Shown here: positions 17,464-25,450 of the stretch, in pieces
Layout: each line of letters opens with the position of its first letter
How positions within the stretch are numbered: the first letter of the stretch is position 1
Assembly: GCA_963754285.1 (NCBI GenBank)
Contig: CAVWFN010000007.1
Coordinates: 186,001-250,000, forward strand
DNA length: 64,000 nucleotides
From: RYN-133 sp963754285
GTDB taxonomy: Bacteria > Actinomycetota > Actinomycetes > Mycobacteriales > Jatrophihabitantaceae
Direction of reading: 5' to 3'
Translations under genes and position numbers: made by a program
The notes under the pieces: model-generated
What the model saw: only the letters and a program-made list of their open reading frames with translations
What the model was told of the DNA's origin: nothing
Database searches by the model: none

Positions 17464-19544
17464 CGCGACACCCTCACCTGCGGGGCGATCTTGGGGAGAT
17501 TCGTCGCCGGGCGCAGGCCCTTGATGATCGGCTTCTTTCCGTCCACGCCGAAGATCCCGTCCCAGATGCGCTTGAGCATCGGTCCGGCTGCGGTGGCACC
17601 CGTGCCGCCCTGCTCGACCATGCCGACGAGGACGAAGCGCGCGCGCACGCTTCCGTGCTGGTGGTAGATCGGCCCCCAGGTGGCCAACCACGAGGTGTCG
17701 CCGCGCCCGTAAACCTCGGCGGTGCCGGTCTTGCCACCGATGCGCGCCGCGTACGGCGACCCGATGTAGGCGTACGCACCGGACACCGCCCAGCCTCGTC
17801 CGAAGTTCAGCGACCGTGCGATGTAGTTGAGCGTGCTCTGCTTGACCGGCACCTTGTTGTGAACCGTCGGCCTGATCGTCCGCACGAGCTTGCCCTTGCC
17901 GTTGACGACTCCCCAGCCGAGCTTCGGCTGCCAGATTCGCCCGCCGTTGACCAGCGCCGAGTAGGCGACCGCGAGTTGGAGCGGCGACATCGTGGTCTCG
18001 CCCTGACCGATGGCCATGTCGGCGTTGTCACCGGCGCGGTAGCGCCAGCCGTCCGTGCAGTTCTCGGAAGCAAGTTCGGTGAGGTAGGCGCGCTGCGACA
18101 GGTTCGCGATGTTCTTGTAGCCGGCGCGCGCCTCGGCGCAATAGGTGTCCTTGTTCGCCTTCCACCGGGCCAGCCGAGTCTCGCGGTCGGCGTACGAGCC
18201 GGGCGCCTGTTCGTTGGTCGGCAGGTCGATGTGCGGCAAGCGCCCGACGCCGAAGCTGGCCGCCATCCGCTGCAGCCATTCGTGCGGCTTCTTGTGCTGG
18301 GCGATGCGGTTCTGATCGGCGTAGTACTCGTTGGCTGCCGGGACGTAGAAGTACGTGTCGCACGAGTAGCCGAGCGCGTTCTCGAGGTCGATGTCGCCGA
18401 GCACCTCGGAGTCGTAGTTCGTCTTGACCCGGCCATCGATCGTCACCGACCCGGGACATCCGTACAGAGTGTTCGGGTTGATCTCGTGGTGGGTCACCAA
18501 CGAGCTGGACGTGATCAGCTTGAACGTCGAGCCCGGTGCGTACTGGCCGGCGACTGCCCTGCTCAGCAGCGGGTCGTCGGCGCTCGCTGCAGTCAGCTTG
18601 TGGTAGTTCTTCGCCGAGATGCCGCCGACGAACAGTTGCGGGTTGTAGTCGGGATAGCTCGCGACCGCCAGCACCCGTCCGGTCTGCGGATCCATCGCAA
18701 CCACCGCACCGGCCGTCGCGGGCTTACCCAGCTTGCGGCTGTCGATGAGCTGTTGCGCGAGCGACTGCTCGGCGAGCCGTTGCAGCTTCAGGTTCAGGCT
18801 CGTGACGAGCGTGTCACCCTGCACCGGCGCGACGTACTTGCCGTCGGACACCGAGTAACCCTGTGGGCTCAGGTTCTTGGTCAGCGATCCGTCGACGCCG
18901 CGCAGCACCGGGTCGTACTGCTCTTCGAGACCGGACACCCCGATCGTGTCCGCGTCGGTGAGCTTCGGGTTGTTGCGCTTGTCCGCCGCGGTGATCTGCG
19001 ACGTGTATCCGAGCACCTGGCCGGCGAGCGCGCCGTGCGGATAGTTGGGGTAGGTGATGGTCTGGATCGCGACGCCGGGATAGTCCTCGCGATGCTCTCC
19101 GACAGCGAGAATCACCTTGCGCGACAAGTGTGTTGCGACTGGCACGGATTGGTACGGCTCACCCGTCCAGCACGGCGCGGGCACGGTGGGCGAACACGGC
19201 GTGATCTCCGCGGTGAGGGTTGCCTGGCTCTTGTGCAGCAACGCTGCGATGCGCGCCAGAACGGACGCGCCGTGATCGGGCAGCGCGTCGAGACGGTCCT
19301 GGTCGATCGTCATCACCTCGACCGAGGTGTTGTCGACGAGCACCTGTCCGGTCGAGTCGACGATCAAGCCGCGCGGCGCCGGTACGACCACCTCGCCCGG
19401 GTGCAGCATGCCCGCGGTCTGCTCGGGCTTGTTCGGGTCGAGCAGTTGCACGTAGTAAAGGCGCGCGAGCAGCGTGACGACCATCGACGCGACGAGCACG
19501 ACGATGATCGTGAAGCGACGCGCCGTGAGCGGACGTGCTCTCAT
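17460..19544 (-). CDS. mrdA: Penicillin-binding protein 2, class B transpeptidase
   Basis: A 694-residue elongasome transpeptidase with one N-terminal membrane helix (FTIIVVLVASMVVTLLARLYY), a dimerisation/pedestal region (about 40-260) and a transpeptidase domain. The active-site motif is APGSTFKL near residue 338, with SCD in GYSCDTYFY (near 393) and KTG in GGKTGTAE (near 605). It crosslinks peptidoglycan made by RodA. It overlaps mreD by 4 bases upstream and the small ORF by 4 bases downstream. Confidence 0.95.
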   Translation of the reverse strand: MRARPLTARRFTIIVVLVASMVVTLLARLYYVQLLDPNKPEQTAGMLHPGEVVVPAPRGLIVDSTGQVLVDNTSVEVMTIDQDRLDALPDHGASVLARIAALLHKSQATLTAEITPCSPTVPAPCWTGEPYQSVPVATHLSRKVILAVGEHREDYPGVAIQTITYPNYPHGALAGQVLGYTSQITAADKRNNPKLTDADTIGVSGLEEQYDPVLRGVDGSLTKNLSPQGYSVSDGKYVAPVQGDTLVTSLNLKLQRLAEQSLAQQLIDSRKLGKPATAGAVVAMDPQTGRVLAVASYPDYNPQLFVGGISAKNYHKLTAASADDPLLSRAVAGQYAPGSTFKLITSSSLVTHHEINPNTLYGCPGSVTIDGRVKTNYDSEVLGDIDLENALGYSCDTYFYVPAANEYYADQNRIAQHKKPHEWLQRMAASFGVGRLPHIDLPTNEQAPGSYADRETRLARWKANKDTYCAEARAGYKNIANLSQRAYLTELASENCTDGWRYRAGDNADMAIGQGETTMSPLQLAVAYSALVNGGRIWQPKLGWGVVNGKGKLVRTIRPTVHNKVPVKQSTLNYIARSLNFGRGWAVSGAYAYIGSPYAARIGGKTGTAEVYGRGDTSWLATWGPIYHQHGSVRARFVLVGMVEQGGTGATAAGPMLKRIWDGIFGVDGKKPIIKGLRPATNLPKIAPQVRVSR

Positions 19545-20065
19545 CGCACGTCCTGCAGCACGAGCACCGGACGCGGCGCGCGCAAGCGGTCGGTACGCAG
19601 GAACAACCGTACGAGCGGGACGACGGCGAGCGCGAGCATCCCGTCGAGCAGCGTCGCCGGAATCGCGTAGCGCAGTGCATCGGTGGCGACGGCGCCGTCG
19701 GCGCCGAGCGCGGCCAGCGCAATCGTCGACACGACCGAAGCTGCCCCACAGGCGATGGTGACGATCAGGACGTCATGACGGATGCGCGCGTTCGGCGCGT
19801 TGAGCCGACCGCACACGAGTCCGACCGCGAGCCAGCACAGCGCGAGCACGCCGGCGGGATGTTCCGAACCGAGGTCCGTGATCAGTCCCGCCGCGAAGCC
19901 GAACGCGATCCCGGCACCTGGGCCGTCGACAACAGCGATCGCCGCGACCAGAAGCGCGGGCAGGCTCGCCGGGATCGTGTCGGCGAGCGGACCGACAAGC
20001 GTTGCTTGAAGAACCAGCGCGGTGAGCAGCGCGGCGATCGCCGCGGCGACGCGGGCGCGGGTCAT
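19541..20065 (-). CDS. mreD: Rod-shape determining membrane protein MreD
   Basis: A 174-residue, highly hydrophobic protein with about five to six transmembrane segments, identified mainly by position between mreC and mrdA and by the DGPGAGIAFGFAAGLITDLGS segment typical of MreD. It links MreC to the RodA/PBP2 complex. The start MTRARVAAAI follows the mreC stop by one base, and the stop overlaps mrdA in an ATGA. Confidence 0.88.
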   Translation of the reverse strand: MTRARVAAAIAALLTALVLQATLVGPLADTIPASLPALLVAAIAVVDGPGAGIAFGFAAGLITDLGSEHPAGVLALCWLAVGLVCGRLNAPNARIRHDVLIVTIACGAASVVSTIALAALGADGAVATDALRYAIPATLLDGMLALAVVPLVRLFLRTDRLRAPRPVLVLQDVR

Positions 20066-20066
20066 G

Positions 20067-20909
20067 TCAGTGACCGCCGGCGGCGATCGACGCCGTGCTG
20101 TGGCGCGACACGACGACGCCGACGATGTCGAGCGCGCTGGCCGACACCGTCGGGTCGACTGCAGCGATCGTCGTGCCGTCGGCCGAGGAACGCACGGCAC
20201 GAACCGTCCCGATCGCGAGGCCCGGTGCGTAGCTGCTGGCCTGCGCCGGGCCGGTTGCGAGCGCGTCACCGGCGAGCACTTGAGCCGTCGGGTCGAGCGG
20301 GCGGAAGGCGAATCCGTTGCGTCCGTTGCCGGTCACGACGCCGAGCTGACCGGTGCGCAGGTCACGTGCACCGACGCCCGATCCCGGATCGATGGCGAGC
20401 AGCACCACAGCTGTCGACGAGTCGGCGTGCAACACCCGTCCGACCAGACCGTCTCCGTCGGTGACGGTCTGCCCGGCACGCACGCCGTTCGACGTGCCTG
20501 CGGCGATCGTGACCGTGTAGTCGAACCCGCCGGCCGCGCTCGTCGCCACGACTCGCGCGGGGACGACGCGGAAGCCGTCATGCGTCGCGGACAGCCGCAG
20601 TCTGGTCAGCTGCGCCTCGGCGTGGCGGTCGAGGCGGGCGTTGGCCAGTTGCTGCCGCAGCTTCGTGTTCTGCTGCTCGAGCGCGTTGAGCCGCGACTGG
20701 TCCGCACCGGCACGCGGGATGCCCTGCAGGAAGCGGCGGACCGGGCCGAACACGGAGTCTGTGCCGCGGTACAGCGATCCCAGCGCCCCCCGCACGCCGC
20801 CGTGCGCCGATTGCAAGCTGCTGCCGCCAAGATCGAGCGCGACGAACGAAGCGGCAACAGCCGCCAGCACGATTGCCGCGATCCGCTGGCGTCGGGTCAG
20901 AGAACGCAT
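20067..20909 (-). CDS. mreC: Rod-shape determining protein MreC
   Basis: A 280-residue protein with an N-terminal membrane anchor (IAAIVLAAVAASFVALDL), a coiled coil (about 65-95, SRLNALEQQNTKLRQQLANARL) and the periplasmic beta-barrel domain with VVATSAAGGFDYTVTIAAGTSNGV and GLVGRVLHADSSTAVV. It scaffolds the elongasome outside the membrane and activates PBP2. The mreB stop is 1 base upstream. Confidence 0.94.
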   Translation of the reverse strand: MRSLTRRQRIAAIVLAAVAASFVALDLGGSSLQSAHGGVRGALGSLYRGTDSVFGPVRRFLQGIPRAGADQSRLNALEQQNTKLRQQLANARLDRHAEAQLTRLRLSATHDGFRVVPARVVATSAAGGFDYTVTIAAGTSNGVRAGQTVTDGDGLVGRVLHADSSTAVVLLAIDPGSGVGARDLRTGQLGVVTGNGRNGFAFRPLDPTAQVLAGDALATGPAQASSYAPGLAIGTVRAVRSSADGTTIAAVDPTVSASALDIVGVVVSRHSTASIAAGGH

Positions 20910-20910
20910 C

Positions 20911-21978
20911 TCATCTCTTAGAGCCGTCGACAACAACCTTTTGCAATTGGTCGAAATGCTCCACGACGGTGGCCGTGCCGAGCACGACCGAGTCGAGCGG
21001 ACGGTCGGCGACGAGCACCGGGATCCCGATCTCGTGCTGCAGGCGCGCGTCGAGGCCACGGAGCAGGGCGCCACCACCCGCCAGGACGATGCCGCGCTGG
21101 ACGAGATCGCCCGCAAGCTCCGGCGGGCAGCGGTCGAGCGTCGTGCGCACCGCGGCCACGATGCGGCCCAGCGGCAGTTCCATCGCCTTGCGCAGTTCGT
21201 CGCTCGACACGGTGATGTTGCGCGGCAGGCCGGTACCGACATCGCGTCCGCGGATCTCGGCCTTGCGCGGACCTGCGACCGGGAACGCCGACCCGACCGA
21301 GATCTTGAGTTCTTCGGCCGTCCGCTCGCCGATGAGCAGCGAGAACTCGCCGCGGATGTGGTCGACGATCGCCAGGTCGAGCGCGTTGCCGGCGACGCGT
21401 AGCGATGTCGACGCGACGATGCCGCCGAGCGCGACCACCGCGACCTCGGTCGTCCCGCCGCCGATGTCGACCACCATCGAGCCGCAAGGCTGGTTCACGG
21501 GCAGGCCGGCGCCGATCGCGGCGGCCATCGGTTCGGGAATGATGTGCACCCGCCGCGCCCCGGCCGCGTACGCCGATTCGGAGACCGCGCGCTGCTCGAC
21601 GCTGGTGATCGCGGACGGAACGCAGATCACGATGCGCGGGCCGGTGAAGGCGCCGCGGCGCTTGAGCACCTTGCGCACGAAATAACGCAGCATCTCCGCG
21701 GTGACCTCGAAGTCGGCGATGACGCCGTCGCGCAGCGGCCGGATCACACGAATGTGATCAGGTGTGCGGCCGATCATCCGCTTGGCCTCGGCCCCGACCG
21801 CGACGACCGCATTGGATTGCACATCGAGGGCGACCACCGACGGCTCGTCGAGCAGGATGCCTCGTCCACGCGCGTAGACCAGCGTGTTCGCGGTGCCGAG
21901 GTCGATCGCCAGATCGCCGCCCAGCAGATCGACGCCGCGCTGAGTACCCAGCGACCGAGCGATCGAGGTCAGACTCAC
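20911..21978 (-). CDS. mreB: Rod-shape determining actin homologue MreB
   Basis: A 355-residue bacterial actin with phosphate-1 motif LAIDLGTANTLVY, MVVDIGGGTTEVAV (phosphate 2), the IPEPMAAAIGAG connector and the adenosine motif IVLAGGGALL. It forms membrane filaments that direct lateral wall synthesis. The start is GTG. First gene of mreB-mreC-mreD-mrdA-rodA. The 221 bases upstream, to ndk, must contain its promoter, but no clear -10/-35 pair was identified. Confidence 0.96.
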   Translation of the reverse strand: MSLTSIARSLGTQRGVDLLGGDLAIDLGTANTLVYARGRGILLDEPSVVALDVQSNAVVAVGAEAKRMIGRTPDHIRVIRPLRDGVIADFEVTAEMLRYFVRKVLKRRGAFTGPRIVICVPSAITSVEQRAVSESAYAAGARRVHIIPEPMAAAIGAGLPVNQPCGSMVVDIGGGTTEVAVVALGGIVASTSLRVAGNALDLAIVDHIRGEFSLLIGERTAEELKISVGSAFPVAGPRKAEIRGRDVGTGLPRNITVSSDELRKAMELPLGRIVAAVRTTLDRCPPELAGDLVQRGIVLAGGGALLRGLDARLQHEIGIPVLVADRPLDSVVLGTATVVEHFDQLQKVVVDGSKR

Positions 21979-22199
21979 GGCGGTTCCTCACGGCAAACAA
22001 GACGGCGGCAGCGCGGGCACGACTCGGCCCATCGGGATCGTAAGGTCGCTGTTGCGTGATTGGCTGGTGCGACGCGCGGTGTTGGCGTGACTGTTGTGAC
22101 TCGTGTCCGAATGCAAACAGCAGCACTGATGCACCCCGGTCACCGCCAGGTCACCGGTCGCAGCACTAGATCCGGCTTGAGAACGCCGGGCAGCATGGC

Positions 22200-22619
22200 T
22201 CAGAGGTCAGGGAACCAGAGGGCGATTTCGCGGGCGGCCGACTCGGGCGAGTCCGAGCCGTGGACGAGGTTCTGCTGCACCTTCAGGCCCCAGTCGCGGC
22301 CCAGATCGCCGCGGATCGTCCCCGGCAGGGCGAGCGTCGGGTCGGTTGCACCGGCCAGCGCGCGGAACCCCTCGATGACCCGCTCGCCCTCGGCGACGAT
22401 CGCGGCCACCGGACCGGAGAGCATGAACTCGACCAGCGGCTCGTAGAACGGCTTGCCGACGTGCTCGGCGTAGTGCTCGGCGAGCAGCTCGGGCGTTGCG
22501 GTGCGCAGGTCGAGTGCGGCGAGGCGATAACCCTTCGCCTCGACGCGGCGGATCACCTCGCCGATCGCGCCGCGGTTGACGCCGTCCGGCTTGACGAGGA
22601 TGAGGGTGCGCTCGGCCAT
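22200..22619 (-). CDS. ndk: Nucleoside diphosphate kinase
   Basis: A 139-residue enzyme that moves the gamma-phosphate from ATP to other (d)NDPs through a phosphohistidine, here H120 in NLVHGSDS. It has the N-terminal ERTLILVKPDGV strand and the GTIRGD segment. It lies 221 bases upstream of mreB on the same strand and 25 bases downstream of the small exported-protein gene. Confidence 0.96.
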   Translation of the reverse strand: MAERTLILVKPDGVNRGAIGEVIRRVEAKGYRLAALDLRTATPELLAEHYAEHVGKPFYEPLVEFMLSGPVAAIVAEGERVIEGFRALAGATDPTLALPGTIRGDLGRDWGLKVQQNLVHGSDSPESAAREIALWFPDL

Positions 22620-22644
22620 GACAGCGAGACTAAGTGACCGCGGA

Positions 22645-23046
22645 TCAGTGACAGTTGCTGGGTGCGGTGACCGAGGAGGACCGCGCGCTCGTCCAGTTGC
22701 GGTAGACGCTGACCATGGTGATCACGGTGCCGGCAGGCACGGCGGAGGTCGGGGTGTTGCTCGTCGTGGTCCGGCCAGAGACGCTTTGCGAGACCTCGCT
22801 GCCGCCGTACGCGCCGTAGATGATGTAGCCCGTCGCGTACGTGTCGCTGGTCGCCGTCCAGCTGATCGTCACCCGCTGCGCGCTGCCGAAGCACTTGACG
22901 CTGAGGGCGGTCGGCGTGCCGAGGGTGTCGCTCGAGACCTTCATCGCGGCACTGGACGAGGACGTGAAGCGCGCGCTCGCCACGGCGGGCCACGCAGCGA
23001 TGACGACCGCGAGCGCTGCGACGAACGCGGCGCGGAACAGGTTCAC
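22645..23046 (-). CDS. Small exported Fn3-like protein, third gene of the TasA-like operon
   Basis: A 133-residue protein with an N-terminal hydrophobic signal (LFRAAFVAALAVVIAAW) followed by SARFTSSSSAAM, resembling the SipW-type signal of the TasA-like protein in the same operon. The remainder resembles one fibronectin III-like domain (VTISWTATSDTYATGYIIYG), with two cysteines that could pair. The GTG start overlaps the stop of the signal peptidase gene, so the two are coupled. I infer it is another substrate of that peptidase, perhaps an anchor or minor subunit. No named family was recognised. Confidence 0.7.
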   Translation of the reverse strand: MNLFRAAFVAALAVVIAAWPAVASARFTSSSSAAMKVSSDTLGTPTALSVKCFGSAQRVTISWTATSDTYATGYIIYGAYGGSEVSQSVSGRTTTSNTPTSAVPAGTVITMVSVYRNWTSARSSSVTAPSNCH

Positions 23047-23609
23047 GCCGCGAGCTCCTCCGGACGGCGTGGACGCCAGATCGACACGAGCAGGCAGGCA
23101 AGGATGCCGAACGGCAGGACCCGGGTCAGCAGGATCGACACGAACGGCTGACGCAGAAAGCGGATCACGGCACCGGCCGCGGGCACGACGCCGCGCACCT
23201 GCCAGACCGTGCCCGCGCCGGCCTTGGCCGTCCACGGGTCGTCACCGTTGTTGGCGTCACCCTTGGTGCGGAACAGCGCGCTGCCGTTCGCGAGGTGGCG
23301 GACCCAGACGACGCGGTGGCTCTCGACGCGGCGGTCTTCCACGGGGATCTGATACGTGATGATCTGGCCGATCCGGATGTCGGCGGCACGCTCAGGCGTG
23401 TCGACGATGACGTCGCCGGGGACGATGCCCGGGGACATGCTTCCGGTCAGCATCGTCGCGGTGCGGTAGTGCAGCACTCGGGGGCCGACGGTCATCGCGA
23501 GGAGCGCGAGCACGGCGCAGGCGAGCGCGAGGGTGCCGAACACGTTGATCACCCGGCGCGCGATGCGGCGCCACAGCGGGGCGCGGCTCGCGGCTACCGA
23601 TGCGGTCAT
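23043..23609 (-). CDS. Signal peptidase I, ER/SipW type
   Basis: A 188-residue membrane peptidase with an N-terminal helix (VINVFGTLALACAVLALLAM), catalytic serine in GSMSPGIVPGD, and histidine in the ESHRVVWV position. The histidine in place of the usual lysine marks the ER/archaeal SipW class. KGDANNGDDPW matches the later conserved aspartate box, and a C-terminal helix follows. In Bacillus, SipW specifically matures the biofilm fibre protein TasA. The TasA-like gene lies directly upstream here, so a dedicated role is inferred. Confidence 0.9.
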   Translation of the reverse strand: MTASVAASRAPLWRRIARRVINVFGTLALACAVLALLAMTVGPRVLHYRTATMLTGSMSPGIVPGDVIVDTPERAADIRIGQIITYQIPVEDRRVESHRVVWVRHLANGSALFRTKGDANNGDDPWTAKAGAGTVWQVRGVVPAAGAVIRFLRQPFVSILLTRVLPFGILACLLVSIWRPRRPEELAA

Positions 23610-23662
23610 GAGTGCTCTCCTGAGACTGGTATCTGAGAATCGAAACGGTGGTGAACACCCCT

Positions 23663-23694
23663 GCCGGATGGCCCGCTGTAGCGGGCCACCCGGC
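23663..23694 (-). promoter_or_regulatory. Strong hairpin between the TasA-like and signal peptidase genes
   Basis: GCCGG-AT-GGCCCGCT-GT-AGCGGGCC-AC-CCGGC forms a 13-pair interrupted stem with a 2-base loop in the 124-base intercistronic gap. There is no T-run. It could slow read-through or protect the upstream mRNA so that the structural protein is made in excess of its peptidase. Confidence 0.5.
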
Positions 23695-23733
23695 TGGCAC
23701 GGGGGATGTGGTGGTGCTGCGGGCCGGGCTCGG

Positions 23734-24360
23734 TCAGTGGGCCGAGGCGGTGCGCTGGGTGCCGGTGAAGGCGAAGTTGATCGTCGAGCTCGCACCCTGC
23801 AGCGTGTTGCCGGCGCCGGTCGGGAAGCTGAGCGTGACCCGCAGGACGTCGTTGCTTCCGGCGGTGAGGGCCGACAGGTTGTTCAGTGCGAGGTTCGAAC
23901 CGATGACCGGCACCGAGGCGAGGACGGTGCTGATCGTGCCGGCGCCGCTGCAGGTGTAGGTGTAGGCCGGCGCGGTGCCGGCTTCGGTCCAGCTCGTCGA
24001 GCACTTGTCGATCGTCATCTGCAGGCCGTTGGTGGCATCGGTGTCAAGGGCGGAGGAGGCGGTCGCCGTCGTGGTCAAGGTGACGGCGCTCAGCGCCTGG
24101 CTGCCGGTGTTCGAGAGCTTGACGACGCGCTGGATGGTGTCGCCCGGGACGATGCCGGACGCGGCGACGGTGAGGCGGTTGTCGGTGCCGCCGGCAGCGC
24201 CGAGGCCGATGGTGACGGTGCCGGCGCTGACGGCCTGGCTGGCCGAGGTGGTCGAGGTGAACGAACCGAACGTGCCGAGACCGGCGGCGCCGGCGGCGGC
24301 CGCGACGAGGGCGGCGCTGGCGAGCAGCTTCGACTTGGTGGACAGTGCGCGAGCAGACAT
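23734..24360 (-). CDS. TasA/camelysin-like protein with SipW-dependent signal peptide
   Basis: A 208-residue protein. The N-terminus KSKLLASAALVAAAAGAAGLGTFGSFTSTTSASQ is, in parts, a classic SipW-type signal with the F-x-S/T residues after the hydrophobic core. It is followed by a beta-rich domain with SAGTVTIGLGAAGG, IVPGDTIQRVVKLSNTGSQ and late TFAFTGTQ-like strands, matching the TasA/CalY (camelysin) pattern. These proteins are secreted and, in Bacillus, assemble into biofilm fibres. First gene of a three-gene operon with its signal peptidase and an Fn3-like exported protein. Fibre formation here is inferred. Confidence 0.8.
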   Translation of the reverse strand: MSARALSTKSKLLASAALVAAAAGAAGLGTFGSFTSTTSASQAVSAGTVTIGLGAAGGTDNRLTVAASGIVPGDTIQRVVKLSNTGSQALSAVTLTTTATASSALDTDATNGLQMTIDKCSTSWTEAGTAPAYTYTCSGAGTISTVLASVPVIGSNLALNNLSALTAGSNDVLRVTLSFPTGAGNTLQGASSTINFAFTGTQRTASAH

Positions 24361-24703
24361 TTCCAGTGACTCCAGTGGGTGTGGTGGGCCGCACCGGTCG
24401 GGCGGCTGGCTGTGGGTTTGTGGCAACCGACCGTCTTGGTCGAGAAATGCCGAGGTAAATTTGGTGTGAGTTCAGAATGGAGGTGGCACCTCAGTTCACA
24501 CCGATCTAACATGCAAGAGTTCCGACAGATTGAACGTTGAACAATTGAGTCGACGTTGAGGGACCAACCGGCCGAAACGGGCGCCTGCAGCGGGTGAGCG
24601 CCCCTCCGACGCCTGGTATAAGCGTGTCCGGCTGTACCGGGAGACCCAACGATCGCTAACCTCAAGACGTGAGAGCCCACGAAGTCGCGCATCGGAGTGC
24701 ACC
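24361..24703. other. 343-base divergent intergenic region with inverted repeats
   Basis: This gap separates the TasA-like gene (minus) from the response regulator (plus). It holds an inverted repeat with arms GGTGTGA (24463-24469) and TCACACC (24496-24502), and inside it a near-palindrome GAGGTGGCACCTC at 24480-24492. Both promoters must lie here, but no convincing -10/-35 pair was found. The repeat is a candidate operator, possibly for the adjacent regulator. Confidence 0.45.
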
Positions 24704-25450
24704 GTGAGCGAACACGACCGTGATGCGGTCGTCATCGAGGACGACCCGGATGTGCGTGCTCTGCTCGTCGAACTGCTTCAGCAGAGCGGGTTTGCCGTCA
24801 CCGACTGCTCGGCGGGCGCCGACGGGCTGCGTGCGGTCCGGGACCGCGACCCCGATCTGGTCACGCTCGACCTGAACCTGCCCGACCTCGACGGCATCGA
24901 GGTGTGTCGGCGGCTGCGTGAGACCAGCGAGGCCTACGTCATCATGCTCACGGCCCGTCCCGACGAGATCGACCGCCTGGTCGGCCTCGAGACGGGCGCC
25001 GATGACTACCTGACCAAGCCGTTCAGCCCCCGCGAGCTGCGCGCCCGGGTGGCGGCGATGATGCGCCGTCCGCGCCGGCGCGGCGCGGCGCCGGCAGCGG
25101 CTGCCCCCGCACCAGAGCCGGACCAGACCGAGATCATGCGCCTGGGCGAGCTCGAGGTCGACCTCGAGGGACGCCTGGCGCACCTGTCGGGGTCCGAACT
25201 CCCGCTGACCCGCATCGAGTTCGATCTGCTGGCCACGCTGCTCAGCGGCCCGCGGCGGGTGTGGCCGCGCGAGACGCTGCTGCGCACGGTCTGGGGCACG
25301 GAATGGGCCGGCGACGGCCACCTCGTCGAGGTGCACATGGGCAACCTGCGCCGCAAGCTCGGCGACGACCCCCGCAACGGGCGCTACATCCGCACCGTGC
25401 GTGGTGTCGGGTACCGACTCGGTACAGGTGCCGCCTCGGACGCTGAGTGA
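24704..25450 (+). CDS. OmpR-family response regulator
   Basis: A 248-residue two-domain regulator. The receiver domain (about 8-125) has the acidic pair ED/D at 12-14, phospho-acceptor D56 in TLDLNLP, T83 and K105 in TKPFSP. The winged-helix DNA-binding domain is at about 145-240 (LPLTRIEFDLLATLL, VEVHMGNLRRKLGDD, YIRTVRGVGYRLG). The start is GTG. Its stop overlaps the start of the histidine kinase gene (GTGA), so the pair forms one two-component system. It is divergent from the TasA-like operon, an obvious candidate target. Confidence 0.93.
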   Translation: MSEHDRDAVVIEDDPDVRALLVELLQQSGFAVTDCSAGADGLRAVRDRDPDLVTLDLNLPDLDGIEVCRRLRETSEAYVIMLTARPDEIDRLVGLETGADDYLTKPFSPRELRARVAAMMRRPRRRGAAPAAAAPAPEPDQTEIMRLGELEVDLEGRLAHLSGSELPLTRIEFDLLATLLSGPRRVWPRETLLRTVWGTEWAGDGHLVEVHMGNLRRKLGDDPRNGRYIRTVRGVGYRLGTGAASDAE

